The translations under genes and the position numbers were made by a program. Positions 11,211-23,970 of a DNA stretch of 64,000 nt are shown here, piece after piece (positions within the stretch are counted from its first letter, which is position 1; every line of letters begins with the position of its first letter). The stretch is taken from positions 22,945,257 to 23,009,256 of the forward strand of contig CM031864.1 in NCBI GenBank assembly GCA_018697195.1, read 5' to 3'. The notes under the pieces were generated by a model. The model saw only the letters and a list, made by a program, of their open reading frames with translations. It was not told the DNA's origin and did not search any database. The stretch is from Certhia americana. Taxonomy: Eukaryota; Chordata; Aves; Passeriformes; Certhiidae.

Positions 11211-11658
11211 TAAGAAGGACAGGGAACTGTGGGAGCAAGTCCAGAGGGGGGTCACAAAGTTGATAAGGGGATTGGAGCACCTTACCTACAAAAACAGGCT
11301 GGGAAATCTGGGGCTGTTCAGCCTGGAGAAAGTTGTGTGGAGACCTCATCTGAAGGGGCCTAGAGGGAAGCCAAAGGACCCTTCATCAAGAACTGTAGTG
11401 ACAGAACAAGGAGTAACAGGTACAAGTTGAAAGAAGGGAAATTTAGGTTAGATGTTAGGAAGAAATTCTTTACTGTGAGGGTGGCGACTGGAACAGGTTG
11501 CCCAGGGAGGTTGTAGATGTCCAAACACTGTTCAAGGCCAGACTGGATAAGGCCTTGGGCAACCTGGTCTAGTGGGAGATGTCCCTGCTCACTAAAGGGG
11601 GGTTGAGACTGGATGATCTTCAAGGGCCCTTCCAACCCTCAACATTCTATGATTCTGT
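11211..11658 (+). mobile_element. CR1 LINE, 5'-truncated copy with 3' UTR
   Basis: About 450 bases match the 3' part of avian CR1. In order they are AAGAAGGACAGGGAACTGTG, GAGCAAGTCCAGAGG, GGGGCTGTTCAGCCTGGAGA, GAAGGGGCCTAGAGG, GATGTTAGGAAGAAATTC, GGAACAGGTTGCCCAGGGAG, AACCTGGTCTAGTGGGAG and finally GATGATCTTCAAGGGCCCTT with the ATTCTATGATTCTGT tail. It carries internal deletions and stops and is inactive. The plus-strand open frame at 11032-11430 overlaps the element and is not a host gene. Its orientation is opposite to PTPRC. Confidence 0.95.
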
Positions 11659-14600
11659 TAGAACTCGTGAAGTCTTTTTCCAAACATAAACTGCAGTCTC
11701 CTTTCCCAGGTTAAACCCAAAACTTTCCTTTTGAGGGAGTGGGAGAATTAATTTATTCTACTTGCACATTAAACAATGGACTGTTAAAATAAATTCTTTC
11801 TCAGGACAGAGCCTGAATTCTTAATTGACCAACATAATTATGTCAGTATGTAACTAGAGCAGTATACTTCCCCTGTGCTGGAAAGAATCAAAGCCAGAAC
11901 CATCAATTTGTATTAGTAAGGATTTCTAAAATGACATTAAAAATGTGCAGCTGCTTAAGTTACCTGTCTCTTTGGAAGTCTTTCTCTTTTTTGAGGTATA
12001 AAAAGAGCCACAATACCTCAAAAAATCCACACAAACAGTATAAGATGCAAATCTTTCCTTGTCTGATTCACCTATCTTGAAATACATCAGATTTACTAAA
12101 TTATCATAAATATCTCCTATCCTGTGCTATTAGAAACCAGTTCAAAGGGCAACTCTATCACAACTGCAATAAAAGTTTAAAAATTTAAGAGGCAAATAAT
12201 AACCAGTTTTCCTTTCAATCTGAAGTCTTTGGAAAAGATGATGAATCCACGCCGCCTTCCTCATGCCAAAGATTTAAAGAAAAGAGCACTTGAAATATAG
12301 AGAAAGAGAATTCAAAGAAGAAAGAATTAAAGCAGTATGTCCTTGCTCCAGTTGAATTTCAAATATTGTTATGAAGCAATTTTCATAATTTTATATTGAA
12401 AATACATTGAAATAATAATAAAATGGATTGATTGTGCCATTTGAAAATGGCAAAAATTTCTATTCTGAAGCTATCATATACACTTAAAAATAAATGAACC
12501 ACACCAGTCTAAATCTGGGTGGGAAAAAAAAAAAAGAAGACAACAAATGAAAAATAAAATTAGTTGCATTTCAGAACTAGCTAATATTTCACAGGCATAC
12601 ATGCAGGCAATATTCAGTTTCAACACCTAAAACACACAACTCATTCTGACTGACAGTCAAAAAAAAAAATTGGTTCTTACTGAGACACTGAGTTGAAAAT
12701 ATACTATTGAAATCTATATATTTGGATACTTCATTCTTACAATAGATTTCTGAAACAGATGATCTAAAGAGAGAGACAAATCAATTTATTCTATGGAAAG
12801 ATGCAGTGAAAGTTTACACTGGTTTTGATTTGCATTGATTTACACCTGATTCAGATGTCCCACATGGCAGTAATAATTGATGACTAAGGAGATGATGACA
12901 AAGGTAACATCAATGCTCATTCCAAATTCTCTTTCTCTTCCAGTTCTGAGTTAGCCCAAGGAATATTCACTCATCCCCCTGGGTTACCTGGGAGGGGGAG
13001 TCTGGCTCTCTCACTGCTATTAAGAACACAGCATTGGACCCAGGAGCTGCAATCCTCAAAACACTCCACACACCATCTCCATGCACAGCCTTTCATAAGA
13101 CATCCGACCAAACTGCTGTAGGTGCTCAGTGACTGATGCTAGACAGTGCAAAAGCTCTGCCCAGAACCCAAACAGTCTCAGAGGTTGCTGAGAGACACCA
13201 AGGTCCCTCACAGCCTCCACAGTTCCTACTAACTTGCTTTCTACCAGGAGATGTTCCTGTAACTCTGTTTTGCAAATTGTGCGGATCAGAGGCATCGGAT
13301 TACAGGATGTGACAGAGAGAGGGAGGGAGCAAGCACGAACGCATGACACTTCTGTCCCAGAACAACTCCACCATATGCTAATGCAGCTAAAAAATACCAT
13401 ACTATTCTTTGGGGAGAAGCCAGGGAGCTGCTTCCTATTCCACTGAAGGGCAGAGCAAAGTAGAGAACAGCCATAAACTCACCACTATTGACGCTAAAGG
13501 TAGGGTGAACACGAACTCTTCAACCATATGATATTATTTTGAGGTTCCCCTTTTCTACTCCCAGAGCATTCCCCAAACCATTCCCTATCTCTGCCTGGTA
13601 CTACTGAGCCAGGAGGAAATAGTCTGGAAAGATTAAAGGAAGGCAACAGTAGCAGTAATCAGGGTATGAACAGCATCTTCATACAGCCACAAGCCAAAAT
13701 AAATCTGTCTCAGGCTGGATTGTCATGGGCTGCCCTCAAAGATTGGCCCACCCTGTATCTGTCATCAGATATCAACAGCCACGGTTCCCCTGCACTCTGA
13801 CACCCACATTTTTGGCCTGTGCCACCCAAAAATGATCACTCCTGGTGCTCACTGTTTAATGCCATAGGAACCAGGATTGAAAGATGCCAGTGAAACATCA
13901 CTCTGTTCTCTCTTCTTATGATGTCATGCTGCTCAGTATCACCTTGTATGTATGTCCCTAAGAGTTTAGCCAGGTAACATTGCAGCACTCACCTTCCTCA
14001 CACAACATGACTTCCAAGTACAGGTTATCAAAGTCATTATGGTTTCACTTTGGCATTCATCACCAAGAATTTTAACTGGGATGTATTTGTTTTTTGGAGG
14101 GTTTAATGGCACGGAGGATGAGGGTTAATTCAGGCAATGGTGTTATTCAGTGGCACCTAAACCTAATGCTGTTTTGTGTTAATGCATTTCCAAAATGTAA
14201 TATGAATTAGTTTTCTCAAGAAATGAATTCTTAAGAACTCATCTTTGTTTTCCTTTTGTTCAGAGGCCTTAAAAGAATAAATTACAAGGCATGTAACTAA
14301 ATTTTAAAAATATTCTCCATACATCATTTGGATTTAAAGTAATGCAGACTTTGTTTTGCATAATTTCCCTTGCATTGAAGTCATCTCATATGACTCAACT
14401 CAGTTACAGTGATACTCAGCACACTACATATCAGAATTAAGCAGTTCCACAGAAACTGAAGTCACACGCTTTTGCAAACACTAAGGGACAGAGGATAAAT
14501 TTATCCCAAGGGCAACTCTGTTTAAATCATAGGGGTTACCTGCATTATGCATTTTATCCAGTAAAATTAATTTGACAGTCTTACTGTGAAAACAGTGTTC

Positions 14601-16093
14601 ATGCTAGGGAATATATCTTATAACAGTCTTAATATTTCACTGCATTTGCTAAGGAATCTATTATTTACATACTTTTTCAGGCTTGTTTTCAATTGCCAAG
14701 AACTATTTCCTGAAGAAAGAAAACATTTCTACTTAATGTGTCATATTGGATCAAATTATTTTAAGGTCAAGAGTAAACAATAGAGCTCTTTGTGCAAGCA
14801 TACTGCTCTGCTGCTATTAACCCTCAGGCAATGATGATTTGACATCTTCACTTCATATGTTGTCTGCATGATCTGTGCTGTACCTGCTCAGGACAGAGAA
14901 CGTATTCTGGTATCCCTGAGGCACTCCTCACAATCTGGCCCAAAATGAGCAATAAGCCTACAAGGAGCTCTTGGAAGTGCCAGGCACCTACTTCTTGCTT
15001 ACACATAAAATCAATCCAGGGTAACAGTGAGCTCAGTTATTGTGAAATAAACGTTCTTGAATAGCTCCCTTTAACATGCCCACTTAGAATTTGCTGCCCT
15101 TAAACAGTGTGAGCATAGCCATAAGCCCAGAGATTTGTTAGATTTGTGCTGCACATCTGCTCTGCCTCCTGGTTTTGAATGAGTGCTGGATGCTGAGAAC
15201 AGCTCAGGATTTAGTTTTGTATAAGGTGTTCAAATATTGCACAGTGAATGAGATCATTTTACATTATAAAACATCAAATAAACATTTTTACCCATAGTGT
15301 CTTTTCTTTGTATCCTTCCATCCTTCACTTTGAAAGAGAAAATGAAAAAGAGGGATTACAATTAATTGAACATTTGCTTCCCCTGGACCACTTCCTGAAC
15401 TCCCATTCAGAAGAGCTCTTCAAGGGTGGCAGATTTTTATCTCCTTTTAGTCTGATTCTGGGGGGTTTTCCCCCCAGTTTCATTTCCTAGTACCAACTTG
15501 GATTCTATAGGCACTCATATGACTGTCTCAACAAATGAAGAACCACAATTTTAAAGGGCAGTGAGCTGAACCAGGCAGGCCATTGTTCTCTGAACAATCA
15601 GGCTGAGACTCAGGAATACCACCCCAGCTGGAGGTAATAAAAAACCTCCCTCTGTGCAGGGTGTCCCCTATCACCTTCATCAAATCCATCCTGCCTTCAG
15701 CTAAACTGGTTACTTACTTGCTGATGGCTTGGTAGTAGCTAATCTATACCCACTGGTTAATTTGCCCAAATTATATGCAGAATTATATTCTATTACATAA
15801 CAATCTGAAGTAAATGCTGTCTCACCTGCACCATAAAGTCACAGTTGTGCCATGTTTGCAGAAGGCCTGAGAGAACACGAGTCAAAGCAATACCAGCACC
15901 TGCCAACACAAAGGAGGCCACATAGAAAAAGAAGAAAATTCTTACAAACAGTCTGTTCCAAAGTCTTTACATTCTGGTTGCATTGCAGATCACTGGGCAT
16001 TCTCTTATCTCTTGAACATTGCTTCCTGTGTGCTCTGTACCAAATATAAAGACCTGTCTGATTATTCTGAAGGTAATACACAAAGTGTATTAT

Positions 16094-16123
16094 CTTTTTT
16101 TTTCCTTTTTTTTTTTTTTTTTT
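16094..16123. repeat. Poly-pyrimidine (mostly T) tract
   Basis: A nearly pure T run broken by CC, followed by AATGCTC. It is a simple low-complexity repeat. Confidence 0.85.
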
Positions 16124-17862
16124 AATGCTCAACTTAGCAGAAGCAGGCCAGGACCAGGGCCAGGGTAGGCCACTGAATCCATGTTTCATGCTGCCTTCCT
16201 ACAACATGGTACTTCTCTGTCTCTGTTGTAAATGAGCAGACCAGATTGCCTTCTGTGAGTTCTGTGTCCCATTTTCTGTTTTTCCCAAGCAGGTATCTTC
16301 TGTGATACTAACTTCTGCATTCTTTGCTTCTACCACTGTATCCTGCTTCTACCCAGACTGCTTCTCACCTGATTTATTGTGCCAGATTTATTGTCATACC
16401 CTATTTGCTGTGGTCTACAAGCTGTCCTGGTGTTATACTATCTGTCAGATGGCAGTGCTTATAGCCAACAGTGTGAACATTTTTCCAATAAAAACCAGGA
16501 TTACTCTACAGCATATGTTTTTCTAACATCCCAGCTATGATTATGTCTTGGATGGACATGCAGTCCCACAGCTGATTGTAGTCATTATTGTACAGAAGCA
16601 CAAAATGCCTTTGAGCAAGGTATTTATAAGTATAAACCACAAATCTTTACCTAGAAGGCTGGTCTGATTACAGTGATGCTGTCGGTCATCTTCTGATAGC
16701 TCATCTCCTGCCCTTCCTCGTGTTGTGACATGATTTTTCTCTCTGGGGCTGTCCAAAAGGGTTAGAGAGATGTCTCCAAAGATAAGCATGTGGCAGGCAT
16801 TATTTCTTCCTCAGTGGCTTGTCAAGAAACTACTGCTGTAAATCTAAAAGAGTCTGGAAGATTTCTATAATCTAAACTCGCAATGGTCATCTTTGAATTT
16901 GAAACAGTTAGGAAACCAAACTGATCCCACTGATTTATTTACCTTGTACATTAGGGTTTGTATCTCCCTCCCTCAGTGTCCATGCCTCTAAGCCATTCGG
17001 TTTATTTGTTTCACACACACTACAAGCCATCTTAAAATGTGACAAGTTCATAGTGCTGATGCTCTGGAAAAAATAAAAAAAAGTCAGTCTAAAGACACAC
17101 TGGATGCCTTGGTTCATTTCCATACTAAAAACCAACAGAATATTTAGCAAAGGAAGTATATTTTAAACTTTAAAGTAAAAGAGTTATGCAAAAGTCATTC
17201 ATGTAATTGCAAATATTTCTTCATCACTTCTTGTTAATGGGCATAACTAGAGTCAGCTAACAGAGGTGCAAAAATATTGGATATATACTTTTAAAGTAAC
17301 AATCATGTAAACAGTAGACTCATGCAAGACAAATTGTGGCAGAGTCAAGGACATATTTGAGTGATTTACAGCAGGTAAGAGAAAAGACAGCACTGGGAAG
17401 TCAAATACTGAAATAAATAGATTTGTTGTGTTATTTGGGCTCTATAGCTAGTTTGTATTTCTATTTCACTGTAGGACATTTCATAATAAACACTCAAAGA
17501 CATTTAGCACAAACTGGCTATTCTAACTGTGGCACAAAGCTCAAGAAACATATTGCTGAGGCCTTATAAACACATACAATCTGTACATACAGCACAATGG
17601 AAGAGCCAAAAATAACCAGAAAAGGATGGTGGAAGGGGAGGAGAGAAAGCCAGTAATCCCATGCTGTGGTATTCCCCAAACACCTGGAATTCTCAGAGTA
17701 TGTAAACCACTGAATCACAAGAGAAGCAAAACAGTATCAGATTCATTTATTTCAAGGAAAAAAAAACCCTTTTACATTTCTCATAAAACAGGAGCCTAAG
17801 AAACTACAATTTCACAATCATTTTATAATATGTGTTCATGTACCAAAAATCTAGTCTCTGTC

Positions 17863-17882
17863 AAAAAAAAAAAAAAAAAAAA
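17863..17882. repeat. Poly(A) run, 20 bases
   Basis: An uninterrupted run of 20 A in AT-rich DNA. No retroposon body is recognisable to its left. Confidence 0.9.
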
Positions 17883-18314
17883 GGCAAAAAATATAGTATC
17901 ACTAATGTTTCTTTATTCTAAAAAGTGAAAAAATGTTTGCAATATAAATTATTAGCAAGAATAGCTCATTTTTCCCATACCAAGCTCAGGCTGATATACA
18001 AATTTGGTAATGTGCTCTCACTCCCCAGATCAGCATAAAATTTTTGCACATCCTCTTTCTGCCTTACAACAAGTGTTACTTCCTACACTTAGTACGTTAG
18101 GAAATATCACAGAAGATGGAAATTCAAGCAACAATTATTTAGCAAGAGTCTCTGTCTGTTTTTGTCTTCTTCTCATAAGAAGATCCTCTTAAGACTTCAT
18201 GAGATTCTGTGTTAAAGTATAGAGGCATTATCGAAAATTGATTTTAACTGCAAATCAGAAATAAAGTGCCAGTTCCTAGAACAAGGTTAGTCTGTCAAGC
18301 CTGGAATCTGGTAA

Positions 18315-18460
18315 ACAAAAATTAAGGCATTTCCTTCAGACAAAGATATGCTGAGCAATATGAACCTCATTTTAGTTTGATAGCCCAGCTTAATTTTAGT
18401 TTATTGAGGTTCAGAAAGTTGCTCCACACTGATCAATACAGACACATTCTGGAGGGGTGG
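18315..18460 (+). repeat. Unclassified 147-bp repeat, left copy
   Basis: This segment, starting ACAAAAATTAAGGCATTTCC and ending TTCTGGAGGGGTGG, recurs in reverse orientation at 23807-23953. By eye the two differ at about ten positions and one single-base indel. Sequence outside these limits does not match. It has no CR1 or LTR hallmark that I recognise and no sustained reading frame. Confidence 0.85.
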
Positions 18461-21400
18461 ATTTTCTGAGAGACTTTATCCCCTCCATCATCACACTGTC
18501 ATTTTAGGTGGAGGAGACCAACCACCAGGGAAAAATACATACTCACAAATAAGTCTGTCCAAGAAAAGCAAATAACCTGTTCATTTTCCTTTCCTTTTTC
18601 TACTGTAAACAGGAACAATTTAGAGACAGATGATAGCAAACAATACAAGACCTGCCTGCCCTCCACTGTCCCTGATCAAAGAATCCTTTGTGCTATTCCT
18701 CACTCTCAGAACCTTCCTTTGTCCAAATTTCCCACATCAGCCTGAAAAAAATCCTGAACTGTCTCAGCACTCTTCACAGACCACCTTCTCGAATCATGAA
18801 CCTGTAAGGTCAGACTTACATACATTCCATTTTAGCTGAAAATTCCTTTCACATACTACTACAGTTTTTGGGCACCAAAAAACCAGTCCTAAGGAAAGCA
18901 AGCTCTGTGCTTATTTTTGCATGAGGAACAAAAGCAAAGTGAGAAAAGAGAAGTTCAAAAACAAGGTAGGAAGAGCTGCTTCCACAATGGCCTCTGCTCT
19001 GCTCCAAGAGGTACCAGGAAGTAGAAAAAGCAATTTTGAGAAAGCCTGGGTTTTATACATGTCCTATCTCATATTAGAAAGTTGAGCAGGCTGAAAATGT
19101 ACAAATTCTTGGTACAACCATATAACCATGGGATCTCTCTAAATATCATGCCTCTGTGCTTATCTACCTCTTTTAAATAGTTTTATGCTTTCATTAACAT
19201 TCAGATTAATTAAGGGGCAAAATAGTTTCGTTTTCATGATCTACAATACTTAAATTATGTGAAACCAGTTTTATAAATTATGTACAAATCATCCAAACCT
19301 CCTACAACTGTTTATTGAACAAGTAAGAGTTCAAAAGGAAAAACAAAACCCCAAAGTCCTGTCAAATAGATTATTTATCTTGGAGCCCAGCAAAAACCCA
19401 CTTAAACCACTGATATTATTTTTTGTGCTGTATTTGTAAAAAATGTATGTAGTGGAAGCAACATTTGTTTAACTGCTACATTAGATATATTTAATACCTT
19501 TACTGTCATGAAAGAGCATCAGCAGTATTTTTCAGGACTGTCAGATTAATACTATTAGACCAAATAAAGCTATAACTGAAAACAATAAAAATTTCCGACT
19601 GCTGCTTCTTGCTCTTGCCTCAGCTTGGCCCATAAATCGATGCTGCTCTCAGCTTTCCAAGCTGGTTTCACTTTCTGGTTCCTGTATGGTAATTACCACG
19701 GCCCAGAAATGGTGCAGAGCTGCAAAATTCTTAACTGAGCTGAGGACCTGAATACAACCTTCTTTTCCAGCTAAGTGAAATTCCAGCTACATCATGAAAA
19801 TAGTGTGAAGCCACTATTTCATTTCTGTTGTCTCTGGTAGCTCTCTCTGCAGATGGACTTTCTGGAGATCAGCTAAGGCATTTTGATGCAGCCCACTGCA
19901 GGTCCCTGAAGTAAGGAAAACTCTGGGAGCTGAAATGAGCAGTGTTGATATCCTGGCCCTCAATCCCCAGCCTCAATTTAACCTACTGAAACACTTGAGG
20001 TGAGTGCATGTCTTCTTACCTTTGGATTGTTTGGATGGAAGGATTGATCCACACCGTATCTGGTATCTCAGCTTTCCTTCTGTACATCAGAGGCACCAAG
20101 CACCTTTTCACCAATCTGGCTGCCACAGGTGCCAGCACTTTCTTACCAAAAGCAGAAAAGTACAGAGACAGACAATTACCATCCAAATTCTCGTCTAAGG
20201 AATACAATAAAGATTTGGTAAAACCTTTTTTTGAGTCAGATGCCTGAGGTTTTTCTCAATTGATAAGCTGCTTTCTCAGCACTTGTCATGACACAGTGGG
20301 TGATTTATTTGAAGCTTGCACTGAACTAAAGTACACATGACACTGACTCCCAGGTGCTGCAGGACCTACAAACCCTGCTCTGGGGCAGGGGAGAGGTTGC
20401 AGAAGTGTGCAGACATTTGAAGTTCTGTCCAGTCCAAGTGCTGAGAGCACATCTCTGGCTCTCCCTTGCCCCTAGCTGCTCTTTCAGCTTGTCAATATCT
20501 CCCTTTTGACATGATAGGACTTGAACACATTGTATGGAGTAAAATGATCCACTACACAGCCCTCCCAATAACCCTTTTGGAAAAGGCACCCTCTGATAGC
20601 CAGCTCTGTGCAGCACACTCATGTTCTGGTTGAGCAATGCAATTGTGAGTGGGAGGGAAGGAGAGGAGAGGTAAGAGGAGAGCAGAGGAGAAAAGCAGAT
20701 CATGGAGCAAGAAGTAGTGGTCACTGAGAGCTCTGCATATGCAAGCAGGATGCTGGTAAAAATCTCAGCAGAGGAAGCCCAGACACCGGTACAATGCAAT
20801 GTACTTTTACTACACCCAGCTCCACCTAGATGTCAGGCTGCTGTGCCTACCCTCAGCTCCACAGGCATGTGTTAAGTCCCAAGGAGTGTTCCATAAGGGC
20901 AATGATCCAAAGGATTCTCAGTGTATCTGTAGGTACATGTAGGAACATGTACATGAGTATGAAAGGATAGATGAAGTTGCAGAATAGTTGTCATTTTTTC
21001 GATGGAAGGGTTATCAGGCAAAGAGAATCCTTTAAATGTTTTGTGTTCCATGCTGCACAAAAACCTTTGAGCATATACTTGTTTTAAACAGCTCATACTG
21101 CCCAGCTCAGCAAGGCTGATGTTCAAATTTGCTGCTAAAATTAATGTCAATAGCATTTAAAGGGTCACTTCTTGGAAGCTTTTAGCTCTAAGAACCAGAG
21201 CAAATACATATCTAGCAAGAGACACGGTAACTTAGATTTATAACTTGACCTTGAATTATGGGGAAAGTATTATAACATTCGAGATTTATGATTTTATTTC
21301 CTGGAGACCCTGACTGCAAAAATGAGGCTGGACTTAAAGAAGAAAGTTCACTTCTGGTTTTCTTAACAAGAAGGTGTCCTTGAGCTGTGTAATCTTATAA

Positions 21401-23806
21401 CATAAACCAGACAATTTTTCAAGAAATCTATGTTCTTCCTTAATTGTCTCATCACTGAAGGCTTTAAAACCAAAACAAGGTATGTACTTCCTCACATCCA
21501 CAGATGCAGAGACACTGAGAAAATTCTAGCTTTTATTATGCAAATTTCTTGAGAGTATGATATTCTTTTTCTCCATATCCAAATTTTACCAGTACTTTTT
21601 TCCTGACTTGTAGCTTACACAATCTTTGCATTATAACATTTCAGAATTTTCAAATTTATATCAAGAAAAATATCCATTCTTAGCTACAATAAAAATTCAG
21701 AGGTAAATGCTTTAAGGTCTTATGGCCTTACTTCTTCTGTGATGTGTAAACAGACCACTTGTCCTGCAATCATTAAAATTTTCTAGTACAGGATTTCACT
21801 ACAGAAAACTCAAATATAACTGTTAACTATTACTTGACAGCTTAAACTGATAATAACACACATGCTTATACTTAATTATTTAGGAGTCAAGACCAAAACC
21901 TACCTATAAGTTATTGCTTTATTGTCAGTTACAGAGTTTTTCACCTCTCACTCATCTTACAAAAATATAGGCAATGGGAGCACCAAATGAAGAAGCAGAG
22001 AAAGCAGCTTTGAAAATTCAAAGTTTACTTTACAGGTACTTCTCATTTCTTGGTTTTCAGGAGTAACTATAAAAAAAGCTCAGATTTTATTTTATTCTTT
22101 TCTTCAAAGGGTTGCTGGGAATAGAATTCAAATTATCAGAGGTTTCCTTTCTTATTTAGGGACACTGACTGACCCTAAGAAAAATGTATTGAGGCATTAG
22201 ATGTATTTGCTTGAAATAGTTGATACTGAAATTCAAACAGTTCTTCAAGCAGATTTCCTGACAAGAAGGATTTGTGACAGGGAGTCTACAAGATTTACTT
22301 TGAGGAAAGAAAATGTGTGTTTAAGAGACCCTCAAACCTTCTAAAGAACACCTCCTTCAAAAGGCCCCACCTCCCAGCTATAAGGGGTTTTCAGAAGTTA
22401 ATGTATTTACATAAAGTGGAAAGACTTGCAAACTACAAGGCAATTACTGGAAACAGGGCTGTAGTATTGAACAAAATGGGTCTGATTTTCCTTGGGTTTT
22501 TTTCAAAGAAATCCATTATTTCTTTCATCTACACTAAAACTATAGACAAAATCCTGTAGTTCTTACAGGGAAAAAAAAGCAATTTAACAGACTTCCTGCT
22601 AGTCTTAGGTGCAAAGAAATTGAATACTCCAGTGAGGTGAAGGACAGAAAGAAAAGGAACTTGAAAATGCAGTCCATATGAAAGAAAAATTGTATTTAAA
22701 ATGCACCAAATAAACACTAAAAACCTATTACCATATATTTGAGCAGCTTTTTCTGATATTTATATGACTATGTCTATGTCTATTCTGACACATATATATG
22801 CTCGTATATTCATGCACCACTCCACACAGAGCTATCCAGATTAAACACCTGTCCTGTCCTTCTTAGTTTTAGTTAGAATATATTGAAATCAACACACTCT
22901 TTGCTATCATCAGCTAAGACTTCCCTGAGACAGGACTCTATGGTGTGTTATTGCTGCATGCTTCCAACCAGCTTTATGAACTTACTAAATTATATTTCAG
23001 GAAGAAAGGGGCAGAACAGCTAGAAGACACATATAAGCAGCAGGTCTAGCTGGGTAGTTCAAAGTGATTGATGCATTTATGCATCAATTTTTATTTTATT
23101 TTTGTTGGGGTTTATTTTATTTTTAAAAGATTTTTCCCCTTCCAGTTTATGAATGACTTGTCTTCTGAATCTCTCCTTTATGTTTCTCCTTATCTCTGGA
23201 ATCATCCTGAAGATGTCTCAGAGAAAAAGACAGAGACTTGAAAATTAGTTTTGCAATGCAGTAGGACTGGTAGAGCTTTTCATCAACATTGCTGCGGACA
23301 TGATGCCTGAGCACATGCACACACCAACCACCACATGTCCATTGAAGACTCTTCCCTGATCCATAACTGCCAGTATCAACTGAAAAAAAAAAAAAATCCA
23401 CACTGCAAAACATGGTAGAATGAGTGTCTGGTATTTTGTTTGGGAGCTCTCTAGACTTAATCAAAGAAACCTCTTCCCACGACACACTGCAGCATCATTC
23501 AGCCTACACACAACAAAAGATCTTAATCAGGCAACGCTTACCCATGTGGTAAGAAACACCCAACAATAAGATAAGACTACACAACACCTGAATTCATTTC
23601 TATTCACCTCCTTTACTAACAGGGAATCTATATTTAAATAAAAACTTTCATTCATTTTTTAAACTATCTTAAATAACTCAAATATATTATTGACCATCAA
23701 TCAGTTCCAAATAAATCAATCACTCTGGCTGAATGCTTGAGACTATTTAAAATCATGCTGAATATTTGAAAGGGAGAAAATATAAAAATCTTTTTTTTCT
23801 CCACAT
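18461..23806. other. Spacer between the inverted repeat copies
   Basis: About 5.3 kb of AT-rich intergenic DNA between the two repeat copies. Short open frames at 20004-20247 (plus) and 20326-20799 (minus) were examined. Neither has a recognisable domain, and overlapping frames are open on the opposite strand in the first case, so I do not call genes. An AATAAA occurs near 20206 without a supported transcript. Confidence 0.4.
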
Positions 23807-23953
23807 TCACCCCTCCAGAATGTATCTCCATTGATCAGTGTGGAACAACCTTCTGAACCTCAGTAAACTGAAAATTAAGCTGGGCTATCAAACTAAAATG
23901 AGGTTCAGACTGCTCAGCATAGCTTTGTCTGAAGGAAATGCCTTAATTTTTGT
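23807..23953 (-). repeat. Unclassified 147-bp repeat, right copy (inverted)
   Basis: Reverse complement of the segment at 18315-18460, matching at roughly nine positions in ten over the full length. Its right edge overlaps a small perfect hairpin with arms 23948-23957 and 23961-23970 (ttttgtatgc / gcatacaaaa) that the left copy lacks. Confidence 0.85.
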
Positions 23954-23970
23954 ATGCACAGCATACAAAA

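Larger units (their letters stand above)
11659..18314. other. Intergenic DNA between PTPRC and ATP6V1G3
   Basis: Mostly AT-rich unique DNA. A more GC-rich patch at about 13.03-13.46 kb contains two octamer-like motifs (13270-13277 and 13375-13382) and an ETS-like ACAGGATGT (13302-13310). A pyrimidine tract lies at 16094-16123 and an A20 run at 17863-17882. No exon is supported; the open frames have no recognisable protein features. Confidence 0.5.

Noticed and set aside
11032..11430. 132-codon plus-strand open frame
   Set aside because: Its second half is CR1 3' sequence, and the frame is not from the CR1 reverse transcriptase or a host gene.
20004..20247. 79-codon plus-strand frame ending in a protein-like KPFFESDA tail, with AATAAA nearby
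   Set aside because: No homolog recognised, no convincing splice acceptor, and a 63-codon frame is open on the opposite strand over the same bases. A protein search would decide.
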